DNA of 17,522 nucleotides. Source: Thermoplasmata archaeon. Its GTDB lineage: Archaea > Thermoplasmatota > Thermoplasmata > Lutacidiplasmatales > UBA184. The stretch spans positions 1 to 17,522 of the forward strand of contig JASHYB010000185.1 in NCBI GenBank assembly GCA_030043255.1, read 5' to 3'. The notes beneath the pieces were generated by a model. That model ran no database searches. It was not told the DNA's origin and saw nothing but the letters and a program-made list of their open reading frames with translations. The first letter of the stretch is position 1. Every line of letters starts with the position of its first letter. A program made the translations under genes and the position numbers. Shown piece by piece: positions 6,086 to 13,177 of this stretch.

Positions 6086-7831
6086 ATGTCAGCCCCGTTC
6101 GTCACCCCAGCGCCCGGGCCCCGGCTCGACGCCCTCGGCGAGCTTGAGCAGCTTTCTCTTGCCGCCGGCCAGCCGGAGCTGTCCGCCGAGATCCGTCGTG
6201 TCGGGGCCGGCCTGGGCCGGCGCGAACTGACCGTAGCGGTCCTGGGTCAGTTCAAGCGCGGGAAGTCCTCGCTGCTGAACGCGCTCGCCGGGTGCCCCGC
6301 CCTGCCCACGGGCGTACTCCCTACGACGGCGGTGGCGACCTATGTCGTACGCGGCCCGAGGGGCCTGCGGGTCGTGGGCGCCGACGGCGGAGCGATCGAC
6401 GCACCGCTGACGAGCGTCGCCCGCTACGTCTCCGAAAAGGAGAACCCGGGGAACATGCTGGGGGTCAGCCGCGTCGAGGTTTCGGTGCCGATGCCGGAGT
6501 GGGCGACCGGCGTCACCTTCGTCGACAGTCCGGGGGTAGGGTCGGCCAACGACGCCAACACGGCGGCCGCACGACGCCTCCTACCCGAGGTCGACGCGGC
6601 CCTGTTCGTCCTGTCGCCGGATCCGCCCATCACGGCCGACGAGCTCGCCTTCTTGGGGGAGGCGAAGCGCCACGCGGCCAAGTTCTTCTTCGTGGTGAAC
6701 AAGATCGACCTGCTGGCCGACGGGCAACGAGAGGAGCTGCTGGACTACCTCGCGCGGCTGCTGCGCGAGCGCTGCGGTTTTGGGGAGGTCCGACTCTATC
6801 GGACTTCCGCTCGAAACGCGGCGCGGCTCGCGGGGGAAGAGCTGCCGTCCGACGGCTCCGATCTCCGCGAACTTGCCCACGACCTGCGCGAGTTCCTCGG
6901 GGCGCGACGGGACGACGCGCTCGGGCAGGTGACTCGGGCGCGCACCGTCCGGTTCGCCCTGCGGCTCCGCGCCCAGATCGAGCTGGCGGAGCGCGCCGCT
7001 CGGCTCTCGCAGGAGGAACGTCGACGGCGCCTGGGAGCGGTCGAGGCCCGCGCGGCGGAGCTCCGCAGGGAGCACCGCGCCTTCCGGGCACTGCTCGAAC
7101 AGGACGTCGACGCCCTGATCGCGGAGCTCCCGGAGCGCATCGACGGCTCGTGGCGACCGATGGGACCGCCGATCGTCGAAGCGCTGAACGAGCGGCTCGA
7201 CTCCCTGGACGCGTGGACCGCGGGAGGGTTGTCGGCAGCGTTCGACCGGGAGTTCCGCGAGGCCGTTCGGCCGGCCGTGAGCCGCATGCGGCTCACGGTG
7301 GCGAGCCAGGCTGCGACCGACCTGCAGAAGCTGACACGCCGCTTGGGCGAGCGGTTGCAGGGGTGGTCCGACCAGCTCCGGAGCGTCGTGCGCGACGAGT
7401 TCGGGGTCGACCTGCCACCGCTACCGGTGGAGGCGGAACCGCTGGGCGCGAGCCGATCGTCGGACCGGATCGACCCCCTCTCCGAGGGATCGCTCGTCGC
7501 GCAGACGATCATGATCCTGCCGGCCGGCGCCCTGCGTCGTCGGCTGAGAGGTCGCCTGGCCGAAACGGTCGAAGCCGAGCTGGACGCTCAGGGCGGCCGG
7601 CTGCGCAGCGACCTCGCCGGGAGCCTGACGCAGGCGTGGCACCAAACGCGGGACCGACTCGACCGGCAGCTGTCCCGGGACCTGGCCCTGGTTGAGGAGG
7701 CGCTGCGGGGGGGCCGTACGGCCGAGTCGGCCCTCCTCGCCGGATCCGAGCCGTGGCAGGAGCGGATGCAAGGGGTCCTGGTTCGCACCGGCGAGATCGC
7801 CCGTGCCGCAGGGGCAGAGGCTGGCCCGTGA
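6086..7831 (+). CDS. Dynamin-like GTPase
   Basis: A 581-aa protein with a complete GTPase domain in the first third. The P-loop is GQFKRGKS (G54-S61), switch-I threonines sit in LPTTAVAT (T80/T81), G3 is DSPG (D147-G150) and G4 is NKID (205-208). After about residue 270 it is almost entirely long charged helices (for example RRRRLGAVEARAAELRREHR), the pattern of bacterial and archaeal dynamin-like proteins that remodel or tether membranes. A short hydrophobic stretch VAQTIMILPAGAL (about 471-483) could act as the paddle that dips into lipid. There is no full transmembrane pair. It is the first gene of a four-gene block, and its TGA overlaps the GTG of the AAA ATPase. The ATG at 6086 lacks a Shine-Dalgarno sequence. 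GTPase identity is firm; the membrane role is inferred from architecture. Confidence 0.88.
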   Translation: MSAPFVTPAPGPRLDALGELEQLSLAAGQPELSAEIRRVGAGLGRRELTVAVLGQFKRGKSSLLNALAGCPALPTGVLPTTAVATYVVRGPRGLRVVGADGGAIDAPLTSVARYVSEKENPGNMLGVSRVEVSVPMPEWATGVTFVDSPGVGSANDANTAAARRLLPEVDAALFVLSPDPPITADELAFLGEAKRHAAKFFFVVNKIDLLADGQREELLDYLARLLRERCGFGEVRLYRTSARNAARLAGEELPSDGSDLRELAHDLREFLGARRDDALGQVTRARTVRFALRLRAQIELAERAARLSQEERRRRLGAVEARAAELRREHRAFRALLEQDVDALIAELPERIDGSWRPMGPPIVEALNERLDSLDAWTAGGLSAAFDREFREAVRPAVSRMRLTVASQAATDLQKLTRRLGERLQGWSDQLRSVVRDEFGVDLPPLPVEAEPLGASRSSDRIDPLSEGSLVAQTIMILPAGALRRRLRGRLAETVEAELDAQGGRLRSDLAGSLTQAWHQTRDRLDRQLSRDLALVEEALRGGRTAESALLAGSEPWQERMQGVLVRTGEIARAAGAEAGP

Positions 7832-9408
7832 CCGCCCTCGCGGATCGTGCGCCCCCGGAGTCCGACGGCCCGGTCCCGGCCCTGGCGGGGGGCGCGGTCC
7901 ATCTCGCGCCATCGCAGCGGGCGGTCGCCCGGGTGCTCGGACGGCTGCTGGACGATCTCCCGAGCCGGGAGACTCGGCCGGAGCTCGGCTCTCCTCGGCT
8001 CCGCGTGCTCGATCTGCGGTTGCGGCTCCTCCGTGCGCACGTCTTCGAGGACCCCGGCCCGCTCCTGCGGCGCCTGAAGCGCCGAGGACTCCTGCGCGAG
8101 CGGCGGGGACCGCCGGGTGACCGGGCGTTCGACCTCCCGTACCCGGACGTTCTGCGGCAGTTCCTCGGCGCCACGGAGGCCCGGGCCCAGGCCGCCCTGC
8201 CGGTCCCGGGAGCGGCGGAGCTCGACGAGGAATCGACCGTCCGCGCCTTGGACACGGAGTTTCGCCATCGTCTTCGCGAAGTGCTCGAGGGCCGGCTGCC
8301 CCAGACCCTGGAGTTCGGCGCGTCGTTCAACGTCCAACGGCTTTCGGAGTACCTGCGTCAGCTCTTCGGCGAAGCGCTGTATCGGGATGCCCTCGTGGCC
8401 CTCCTCCAGCAGTACGCGCTCGCGGACGTCCCGCTGCTCGCGCCCAACGGACGGGTCACCGGGACCACCGGTTTCCACCTGGCCCTCTTCGGGCCCCCGG
8501 GGACCGGCAAGACCTTCTCCATCGACGATCTCGTGCGCGGCAACCCCCGCTCGGGGGTCCCGGCGCACGGCCTGCCCGGACGCAACCGCTACTGCGGGGG
8601 GATCACGCCGGCGCAGTTCCTGCGCGTCGGGGCCTCCTACGCCGATCGCACGTTCAACTTCATCGTCCCGGAGTTCAACGACTGGTTCCGCTATCGGGGG
8701 ATGGTCGAGCCTCTCAAGCTCGTGATGGAGCAGCGGGAGGTGAAATGGGAGACGACCTTCGGCACCATCGGCCCGTACACCTTCCGCTCGTTCTTCTCGG
8801 TGAACTACAACACGCGGGCCGGGGGAAGCGGGGACTACTGGGCGTCGATCGCCGACCCGAACTTCGCCGCCCTGGAGGATCGGATGCTGCTGCGGTTCCA
8901 GCCGATGACCCCGGACCGATTCCGGGCCGTCGAAACGAGCGCGGAGCGCCTGGAGCTGGGCGAGATCGACTTCACGCTCGCCGAGTCGATCCGCGACCAC
9001 CTGACCCTGGTCCACGGCCTCGAGACCGGCGCAGCCCGCGTCCCGGGCTGGTCCGGGACCAGACCGGTGACGTTGCAGCGCGGCCTGTACGATCGGCTTC
9101 GACAGGTCTCCGACCGGGCCCTCGAGCAGGACCGCGAACCGAGGTATTCTCCCCGGCTACGTTCGCGGGCGGTGCGGCTGGCGGCCGCGGCCCGTCTGGT
9201 CGGGGCGCTGCAGGGTCCCCCGGAGGCCGCGCTGACGGTCTCTCCGGCGGAGGTGGACCTCGCCGCGGAGATCTACGAGGCGGAGATCGCCGCTCGCAGC
9301 GGACCGACCGGGCGGAGTTCCTCCGGGGCCCTTCGGCCCACGGCCGACGGCCAGCCGAGCCTTCGGTCCGCGAACCGGGCGAACGGTACGAGGGGGGATG
9401 AGCCCTGA
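7828..9408 (+). CDS. MoxR-like AAA ATPase with altered Walker B
   Basis: A 526-aa protein. The N-terminal 215 residues are helical and of unknown family; the ATPase domain follows. Walker A is GPPGTGKT (222-229). The Walker B position reads FIVPEFND (278-285), so the usual Asp is Pro281 while the catalytic Glu282 and the following Asn are kept. The MEQREVKW stretch matches the MoxR-type helix that follows Walker B. Sensor-1 asparagines are in FFSVNYNT (N326/N328), and an arginine-finger-like EDRMLLRF lies at about 350-357. MoxR-type ATPases act as chaperones that assemble or activate partner complexes, so it may work on the GTPase or the MutS-like pair. The GTG start overlaps the GTPase stop as GTGA. 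Annotating it as a generic MoxR or McrB-like AAA protein would be equally fair. Confidence 0.8.
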   Translation: MTALADRAPPESDGPVPALAGGAVHLAPSQRAVARVLGRLLDDLPSRETRPELGSPRLRVLDLRLRLLRAHVFEDPGPLLRRLKRRGLLRERRGPPGDRAFDLPYPDVLRQFLGATEARAQAALPVPGAAELDEESTVRALDTEFRHRLREVLEGRLPQTLEFGASFNVQRLSEYLRQLFGEALYRDALVALLQQYALADVPLLAPNGRVTGTTGFHLALFGPPGTGKTFSIDDLVRGNPRSGVPAHGLPGRNRYCGGITPAQFLRVGASYADRTFNFIVPEFNDWFRYRGMVEPLKLVMEQREVKWETTFGTIGPYTFRSFFSVNYNTRAGGSGDYWASIADPNFAALEDRMLLRFQPMTPDRFRAVETSAERLELGEIDFTLAESIRDHLTLVHGLETGAARVPGWSGTRPVTLQRGLYDRLRQVSDRALEQDREPRYSPRLRSRAVRLAAAARLVGALQGPPEAALTVSPAEVDLAAEIYEAEIAARSGPTGRSSSGALRPTADGQPSLRSANRANGTRGDEP

Positions 9409-10943
9409 GCCGGACGCCTGCCCCTTCGGTCCTCGGTAGGGCGGCCGACGCGACCTCGAACCACCTCGAGGCCGACGCGATATTCGGGGACCTGAATCTC
9501 GACCAGCTCGAAGCCTGGGCCCTGCGCGATCGCGAGGCGTACGACCTGGCGCCGCTCTTCCGGGAGCCCGTGTCCGACGTGGGGACCCTGGGCTACCGTC
9601 AGGAGGTCTGCCGCGACCTCGAGACCCCCCCGGTGCGCGCCGTCGTCGATGCGTTCGCGACGTCGATGAACACGATGCACACCAAGCTCGCCCGGGCCGA
9701 GCGGCTGTCGTTCCCCTACCAGAAGGCGATGTGGTACCGCGCCGGGGTCGAACTGTACTGCGGGGCCGTGGAGAAGCTGGCCCGGGACCTGGGGGACGTC
9801 CCGATCGCGTCGACCGGGCTGCGGGAGCTGGGGGCGTACCTCCGCGAGTACGCCGGTTCGGCCGAGTTTCGTGCGCTCAGCGACGAGGTCCGGTCGCTCG
9901 GGCGGGAGCTCGAGGGGATCTCCTACACGCTGGCCATCCACGCCAGTCGCATCGCGGTTCATCTGTACGAGGGCGAGGTTGACTACTCGACCGAGGTCGC
10001 GGCGACCTTCGAGCGTTTTCGCCAGGCCGGCTCCAAGACCTACGACTTCCGGATCCATGAGCTGGCCGAGCTGAACCACGTCGAGGAAGCGATCTTCGAG
10101 CAGCTCGTGCAGCTCCGGCCGGAACCGTTCGCCCGCCTTCGGGTTCTCGCCTCGCGCGGCGCCGCCGCCTTCGAGCCCGCGGTGCTGCAGTTCGAACGCG
10201 AGGTCCAGTTCTACCTGGCCTACCTCGACCTGGTCGCACCGCTCCGAGCCGGGGGCCTCGGGTTCTGCTACCCGAGCCTCGACCAACCGCCCCGGCAGAT
10301 CGACGTCCTCGACTCGTTCGACGTGGTCCTGGCGCTGGAGCTCCAGCGTACGAAGGGCTCGGTCGTGACCAACGATCTGCGCCTCTCGGACGGAGAACGC
10401 ATCTTCGTCGTGACCGGCCCGAACCAGGGCGGCAAGACGACCTACGCGCGCACGCTGGGCCAACTGGGCTACGTCGCACGGCTCGGGCTGCCCGTGCCGG
10501 GGCGGCGGGCCCGGCTCCCGGTCTGCGACCGGGTGTTCACCCTCTTCGAGCGGGGGGAGCATCCGGAAGATCTTCGGGGCAAACTGGAAGAGGAGCTCAC
10601 GCGGGCGCGGGCGATGCTCGACGGGGCGTCCGGCCGCAGCCTGCTCGTCTTCAACGAGAGCTTTTCCAGCACGTCGCTGCGCGATGCGACCGCGCTGGGG
10701 CGCCGGGTGCTCGACGAGATTCTCGCCCGGGGGGCGATCGCGGTGTACGTGACGTTCGTCGACGAGCTCTCGCGACGGGATCCTGCGATCGTCAGCGTCG
10801 TCAGCACGGTCCTGCCCGAGGATCCGACCCGCAGGACCTTTCGGGTCGTGCGCGCACGGGCCGACGGTCGCGCGTTCGCCACCGCGCTCGCCCAGAAGTA
10901 TGGCCTGACCTATGAGCAGGTCCGGCGGAGCTGCGCTCCGTGA
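9405..10943 (+). CDS. MutS-type ABC ATPase (domain V protein), first of a tandem pair; candidate CTG start
   Basis: About 512 aa. The C-terminal domain is the MutS ATPase: Walker A TGPNQGGKTT (K344), an EDLRGKLEEELTRA signature-like helix, and a Walker B region LLVFNESFSST where N417-E418 stand in for the usual Asp-Glu. The N-terminal half matches the lever/core part of small MutS relatives (LNLDQL, AYDLAPLF, LGYRQEVCRDLE). The mismatch-recognition domain with its Phe-x-Glu is absent. The reading frame opens after a TGA at 9399-9401 and has no ATG, GTG or TTG until GTG 9570. However, the family-like residues FGDLNLDQLEAWALRDREAYDL are encoded before that. CTG at 9405 overlaps the previous stop as CTGA, like neighbouring junctions, and is my preferred start. 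A one-base frameshift after ATG 9398 is the alternative. Confidence 0.82.
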   Translation: MSRTPAPSVLGRAADATSNHLEADAIFGDLNLDQLEAWALRDREAYDLAPLFREPVSDVGTLGYRQEVCRDLETPPVRAVVDAFATSMNTMHTKLARAERLSFPYQKAMWYRAGVELYCGAVEKLARDLGDVPIASTGLRELGAYLREYAGSAEFRALSDEVRSLGRELEGISYTLAIHASRIAVHLYEGEVDYSTEVAATFERFRQAGSKTYDFRIHELAELNHVEEAIFEQLVQLRPEPFARLRVLASRGAAAFEPAVLQFEREVQFYLAYLDLVAPLRAGGLGFCYPSLDQPPRQIDVLDSFDVVLALELQRTKGSVVTNDLRLSDGERIFVVTGPNQGGKTTYARTLGQLGYVARLGLPVPGRRARLPVCDRVFTLFERGEHPEDLRGKLEEELTRARAMLDGASGRSLLVFNESFSSTSLRDATALGRRVLDEILARGAIAVYVTFVDELSRRDPAIVSVVSTVLPEDPTRRTFRVVRARADGRAFATALAQKYGLTYEQVRRSCAP

Positions 10944-12466
10944 GGGCCTACCTGCTCTTCCCGGACCGGGACCCGCCGGTGGAGACCCCGTCCGGCCCCC
11001 GCATCGAGGAGTTGCGCCGGGACCTCGACCTTCCGCCGGTCCTGGACGCGTTCGCGGCCGGGGACGAAGCGATCCGCACGTCGGTCGAGCGGCTGCTGCT
11101 GACGCTCCTGGACGACGCGCGGCTCGTCCGCTACCGGCAAGAGGCCGTCGCGGACTGCCTCGCCGAGCCGGACACCGTTCGCGAGCTCTACCGGATCGTC
11201 GGCGACGCGCTGGAGGCCGAGCGGCGCGCCTGGGGCTGGCTGGAGCGCTCCGCCTCGACGGTGCTGTATCGGTCGCTCCGGGTGATGGCCGGACTGCTCG
11301 ACGCCCTGCGGACGATGCGCCGGATCGCCGACGGTCCCGGCAGGAGGTTCCGCTCGCGGGCGTTCACGGGGCTCTTCGAGCGGCTGCGGACCGAGCTGGA
11401 CGACCGCTTCTTCGACGAGGCGGCCGGCCATCTGAAGCGCTTGCATGACGAGGATCGCCGGCTGCTCAGCGCCCGGCTCGGAGCCGAGGGCCGGGGGGTC
11501 GACTGGACCCTGCGGACCCCGCGGGCCCATCCGGTGCCGCTCTGGCGTCGGTGGGTCCCCGCGCGTCGGGACCGCCACACCGTGATCATCGCCGACCAGG
11601 ACGAGACCGGTCACCGTATCCTCGGCGAGATCGTCGATCGAGGGATGGGAACGGCCGCCGTGGCGCTGGGCCGATCGACCGACCATCTGGTCCAGTTCCT
11701 GCGGGCGCTCAAGGGCGAGCTCGCGTTCTACGTCGGAACGCTGAACCTTCACGACCGCCTGATCGCCTCCGGGAATCCCGTCGCGTTCCCGGAGGTCGCC
11801 TCCACCGGAGGACCCTCGTGCGTGGCCCAGGGGCTCTACGACGTCGGGCTCGCCCTGCGGTTGGCACGTCCGTTGGTCCTCAACGACCTGGACGCGGGCG
11901 GCAAGCGGTTCGTCGCGCTGACGGGGGCCAACCAGGGGGGGAAGTCGACGCTGCTGCGTGCGGTAGGGCTGGCTCAGCTGCTCGCGCAGTCCGGATGCTT
12001 TGTGGGAGCACGATCGTACACGACCGGCCTGGCATCGGGGGTCTTCGCCCACTTCCGCCGCGAAGAGGACGCCGCGATGAAGCTCGGCAAGCTGGAGGAA
12101 GAGCTCAGCCGGTTCTCCGCCATCGTCCAAGCGGTGCGCGCCGGCGGCCTCGTCCTGTGCAACGAGTCGCTGAACTCGACGAACGAGCGGGACGGCTCGG
12201 AGATCGCCACGCAGATCGTCGGGGGGCTCGTCGACGGCGGGGTCGTGGTCGTCTACGTCACCTTCCTGTTCGAGTTCGCCGACGGCTGGCGCCGGGACCG
12301 TCCGGAAGGTAGCCTGTTCCTTCGGGTCGAGCGCCTAGCCGACGGTACGCGGACCTTTCGGCTGGCTCCGGGTCCGCCCCTGCCGACCAGCTTCGGCGAG
12401 GACCTCGGCCGTAGGATCCTGGGGCCGTCGCCGGCGCTCGAGCCGCCCGCGCCTATCGCGGGCTGA
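10940..12466 (+). CDS. MutS-type ABC ATPase (domain V protein), second of the tandem pair
   Basis: 508 aa, related to but clearly different from its upstream neighbour. It has Walker A TGANQGGKST (K335, in place of the MutS TGPNMGGKST), the helix KLGKLEEELSRFSAI, and Walker B LVLCNESLNST (N408-E409). The last strand reads VVVVYVTFLFEF. The N-terminal half is helical (lever/core-like), with no mismatch-binding domain and no C-terminal nuclease (Smr) domain as found in MutS2. MutS ATPases work as dimers, so the two proteins probably form a heterodimer that clamps a substrate, not necessarily DNA. The GTG start overlaps the upstream TGA (GTGA). The protein ends in a Pro-rich tail that looks dispensable. 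Genome pipelines would call it a mismatch repair protein, which the domain content does not support. Confidence 0.85.
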   Translation: MRAYLLFPDRDPPVETPSGPRIEELRRDLDLPPVLDAFAAGDEAIRTSVERLLLTLLDDARLVRYRQEAVADCLAEPDTVRELYRIVGDALEAERRAWGWLERSASTVLYRSLRVMAGLLDALRTMRRIADGPGRRFRSRAFTGLFERLRTELDDRFFDEAAGHLKRLHDEDRRLLSARLGAEGRGVDWTLRTPRAHPVPLWRRWVPARRDRHTVIIADQDETGHRILGEIVDRGMGTAAVALGRSTDHLVQFLRALKGELAFYVGTLNLHDRLIASGNPVAFPEVASTGGPSCVAQGLYDVGLALRLARPLVLNDLDAGGKRFVALTGANQGGKSTLLRAVGLAQLLAQSGCFVGARSYTTGLASGVFAHFRREEDAAMKLGKLEEELSRFSAIVQAVRAGGLVLCNESLNSTNERDGSEIATQIVGGLVDGGVVVVYVTFLFEFADGWRRDRPEGSLFLRVERLADGTRTFRLAPGPPLPTSFGEDLGRRILGPSPALEPPAPIAG

Positions 12467-12498
12467 GGGGAGCCGGAGGTGTCGCTTCCCAGCTCCCC
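12467..12498 (+). terminator. Candidate hairpin just after the MutS-like block
   Basis: GGGGAGC (12467-12473) directly after the stop codon pairs with GCTCCCC (12492-12498) across an 18-base loop that can fold partly on itself. A second dyad, GGGGGTCCCCC (12508-12518), follows. There is no U-tract, so an intrinsic terminator of the bacterial kind is not shown. It could mark the end of the four-gene transcript. Confidence 0.25.
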
Positions 12499-12561
12499 GG
12501 GCTCGACGGGGGTCCCCCGGTCGCCGGGCCCTCCTCGCGGTCCGGCGGATCGTGCGGCGCT

Positions 12562-13095
12562 GTGGCGCTCCCGCGGGATCCGGAGGCCCCGCTGCGCCCT
12601 TATCGACCCGAGGAGGTGTCCGGCCTCGTGAGCGCGGAGCCGGGACCGCGGCGACCGGTGCGCGGGGGCCCCCCCGACGACGGAGAGGACGACCGCGTTC
12701 GCTTGCTCGCGGCGGTCGCGATCCTGCGCGACGGCGCGGTCCTGATGATCCGGGAGGAGGATCAGCCCCATCACCACGAGTGGGTGTTCCCCCAAGGCTA
12801 TCCGCACCCTCGCGAGACGCTGGCCCAGGCGTGCCGCCGGGAAGCGTTCGAAGAGGTCGGCATCGATGTCGAGATCCACGGGCTCCTCGGCATCCATGAG
12901 GAATTCGAGGGGGCTCGCCCCGCCACGCGCTGGACGACGGTCTGTTTCCTGGGCCGGCCGGTCAACACGACGGTCCCGGTAGCGTCCCGGGAGGCGATCG
13001 ACTCGGCCTGGGTCGACCTCGGCCGACCTGAAGCCAGCTCGCTGCCCGGTCTCGCCCCCTGGCTGGTGCTGCTGCGTCAGGCGCTCCGTCGCTAG
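12562..13095 (+). CDS. Nudix hydrolase
   Basis: A small pyrophosphohydrolase acting on nucleoside diphosphates linked to another group; the metal-binding Nudix box is exact: G-x5-E-x7-R-E-x2-E-E-x-G-I in GYPHPRETLAQACRREAFEEVGI (residues 79-101 from the first GTG). The strand before it (VAILRDGAVLMIREED) and the WVFPQGYP turn are typical. Substrate cannot be assigned; candidates include dNTP clean-up, ADP-ribose, diadenosine polyphosphates and RNA 5' ends. Start choice: GTG 12562 gives 177 aa, but GTG 12628 (155 aa) has AGGAGGTG at 12611-12618, the best Shine-Dalgarno match in the window, and a TATA-like CCTTATCG lies 25 bp before it. The conserved domain begins only at about residue 45, so either is possible. 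It follows the MutS-like gene by 95 bp on the same strand and may belong functionally to that block. Confidence 0.9.
   Translation: MALPRDPEAPLRPYRPEEVSGLVSAEPGPRRPVRGGPPDDGEDDRVRLLAAVAILRDGAVLMIREEDQPHHHEWVFPQGYPHPRETLAQACRREAFEEVGIDVEIHGLLGIHEEFEGARPATRWTTVCFLGRPVNTTVPVASREAIDSAWVDLGRPEASSLPGLAPWLVLLRQALRR
12611..12618 (+). promoter_or_regulatory. Strong Shine-Dalgarno sequence for an internal Nudix start
   Basis: AGGAGGTG is 9 bases before GTG 12628. It also encodes Glu-Glu-Val if the longer frame from GTG 12562 is used, so it may be coincidence in a GC-rich coding region. If real, the protein begins VSAEPGPRRP. Confidence 0.4.
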
Positions 13096-13133
13096 TCCTG
13101 CGTCGCGCACGCGGACAACCGGGGTCGCGGTCG

Positions 13134-13152
13134 GAGGGCCGCCGCGGCCCTC
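13134..13152. terminator. Hairpin between convergent Nudix and hyfB-like genes
   Basis: GAGGGCCG (13134-13141) and CGGCCCTC (13145-13152) are perfectly complementary around a CCG loop. The hairpin is centred in the 82-bp gap where the plus-strand Nudix gene and the minus-strand oxidoreductase cluster meet, the place expected for a bidirectional transcript end. No U-rich run follows on either side. Confidence 0.4.
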
Positions 13153-13177
13153 GTGCCGGGTCCCTCGCGTCCTGAGG

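Noticed and set aside
7588..9015. A 475-codon open frame on the minus strand opposite the AAA gene
   Set aside because: No recognisable domain and a composition typical of antisense translation. The plus strand encodes an ATPase with intact Walker A, sensor and arginine-finger motifs.
9398..9439. ATG at 9398 as start of the first MutS-like gene
   Set aside because: It is in another frame and meets TAG after 13 codons (9437-9439). It would work only with a sequencing or real frameshift, which is kept as an alternative in the findings.
9405..12466. The MutS pair as a duplicated classical mismatch-repair MutS
   Set aside because: Both are about 510 aa, lack domain I with Phe-x-Glu and have no linked MutL; MutS1 proteins are normally 800 aa or more.
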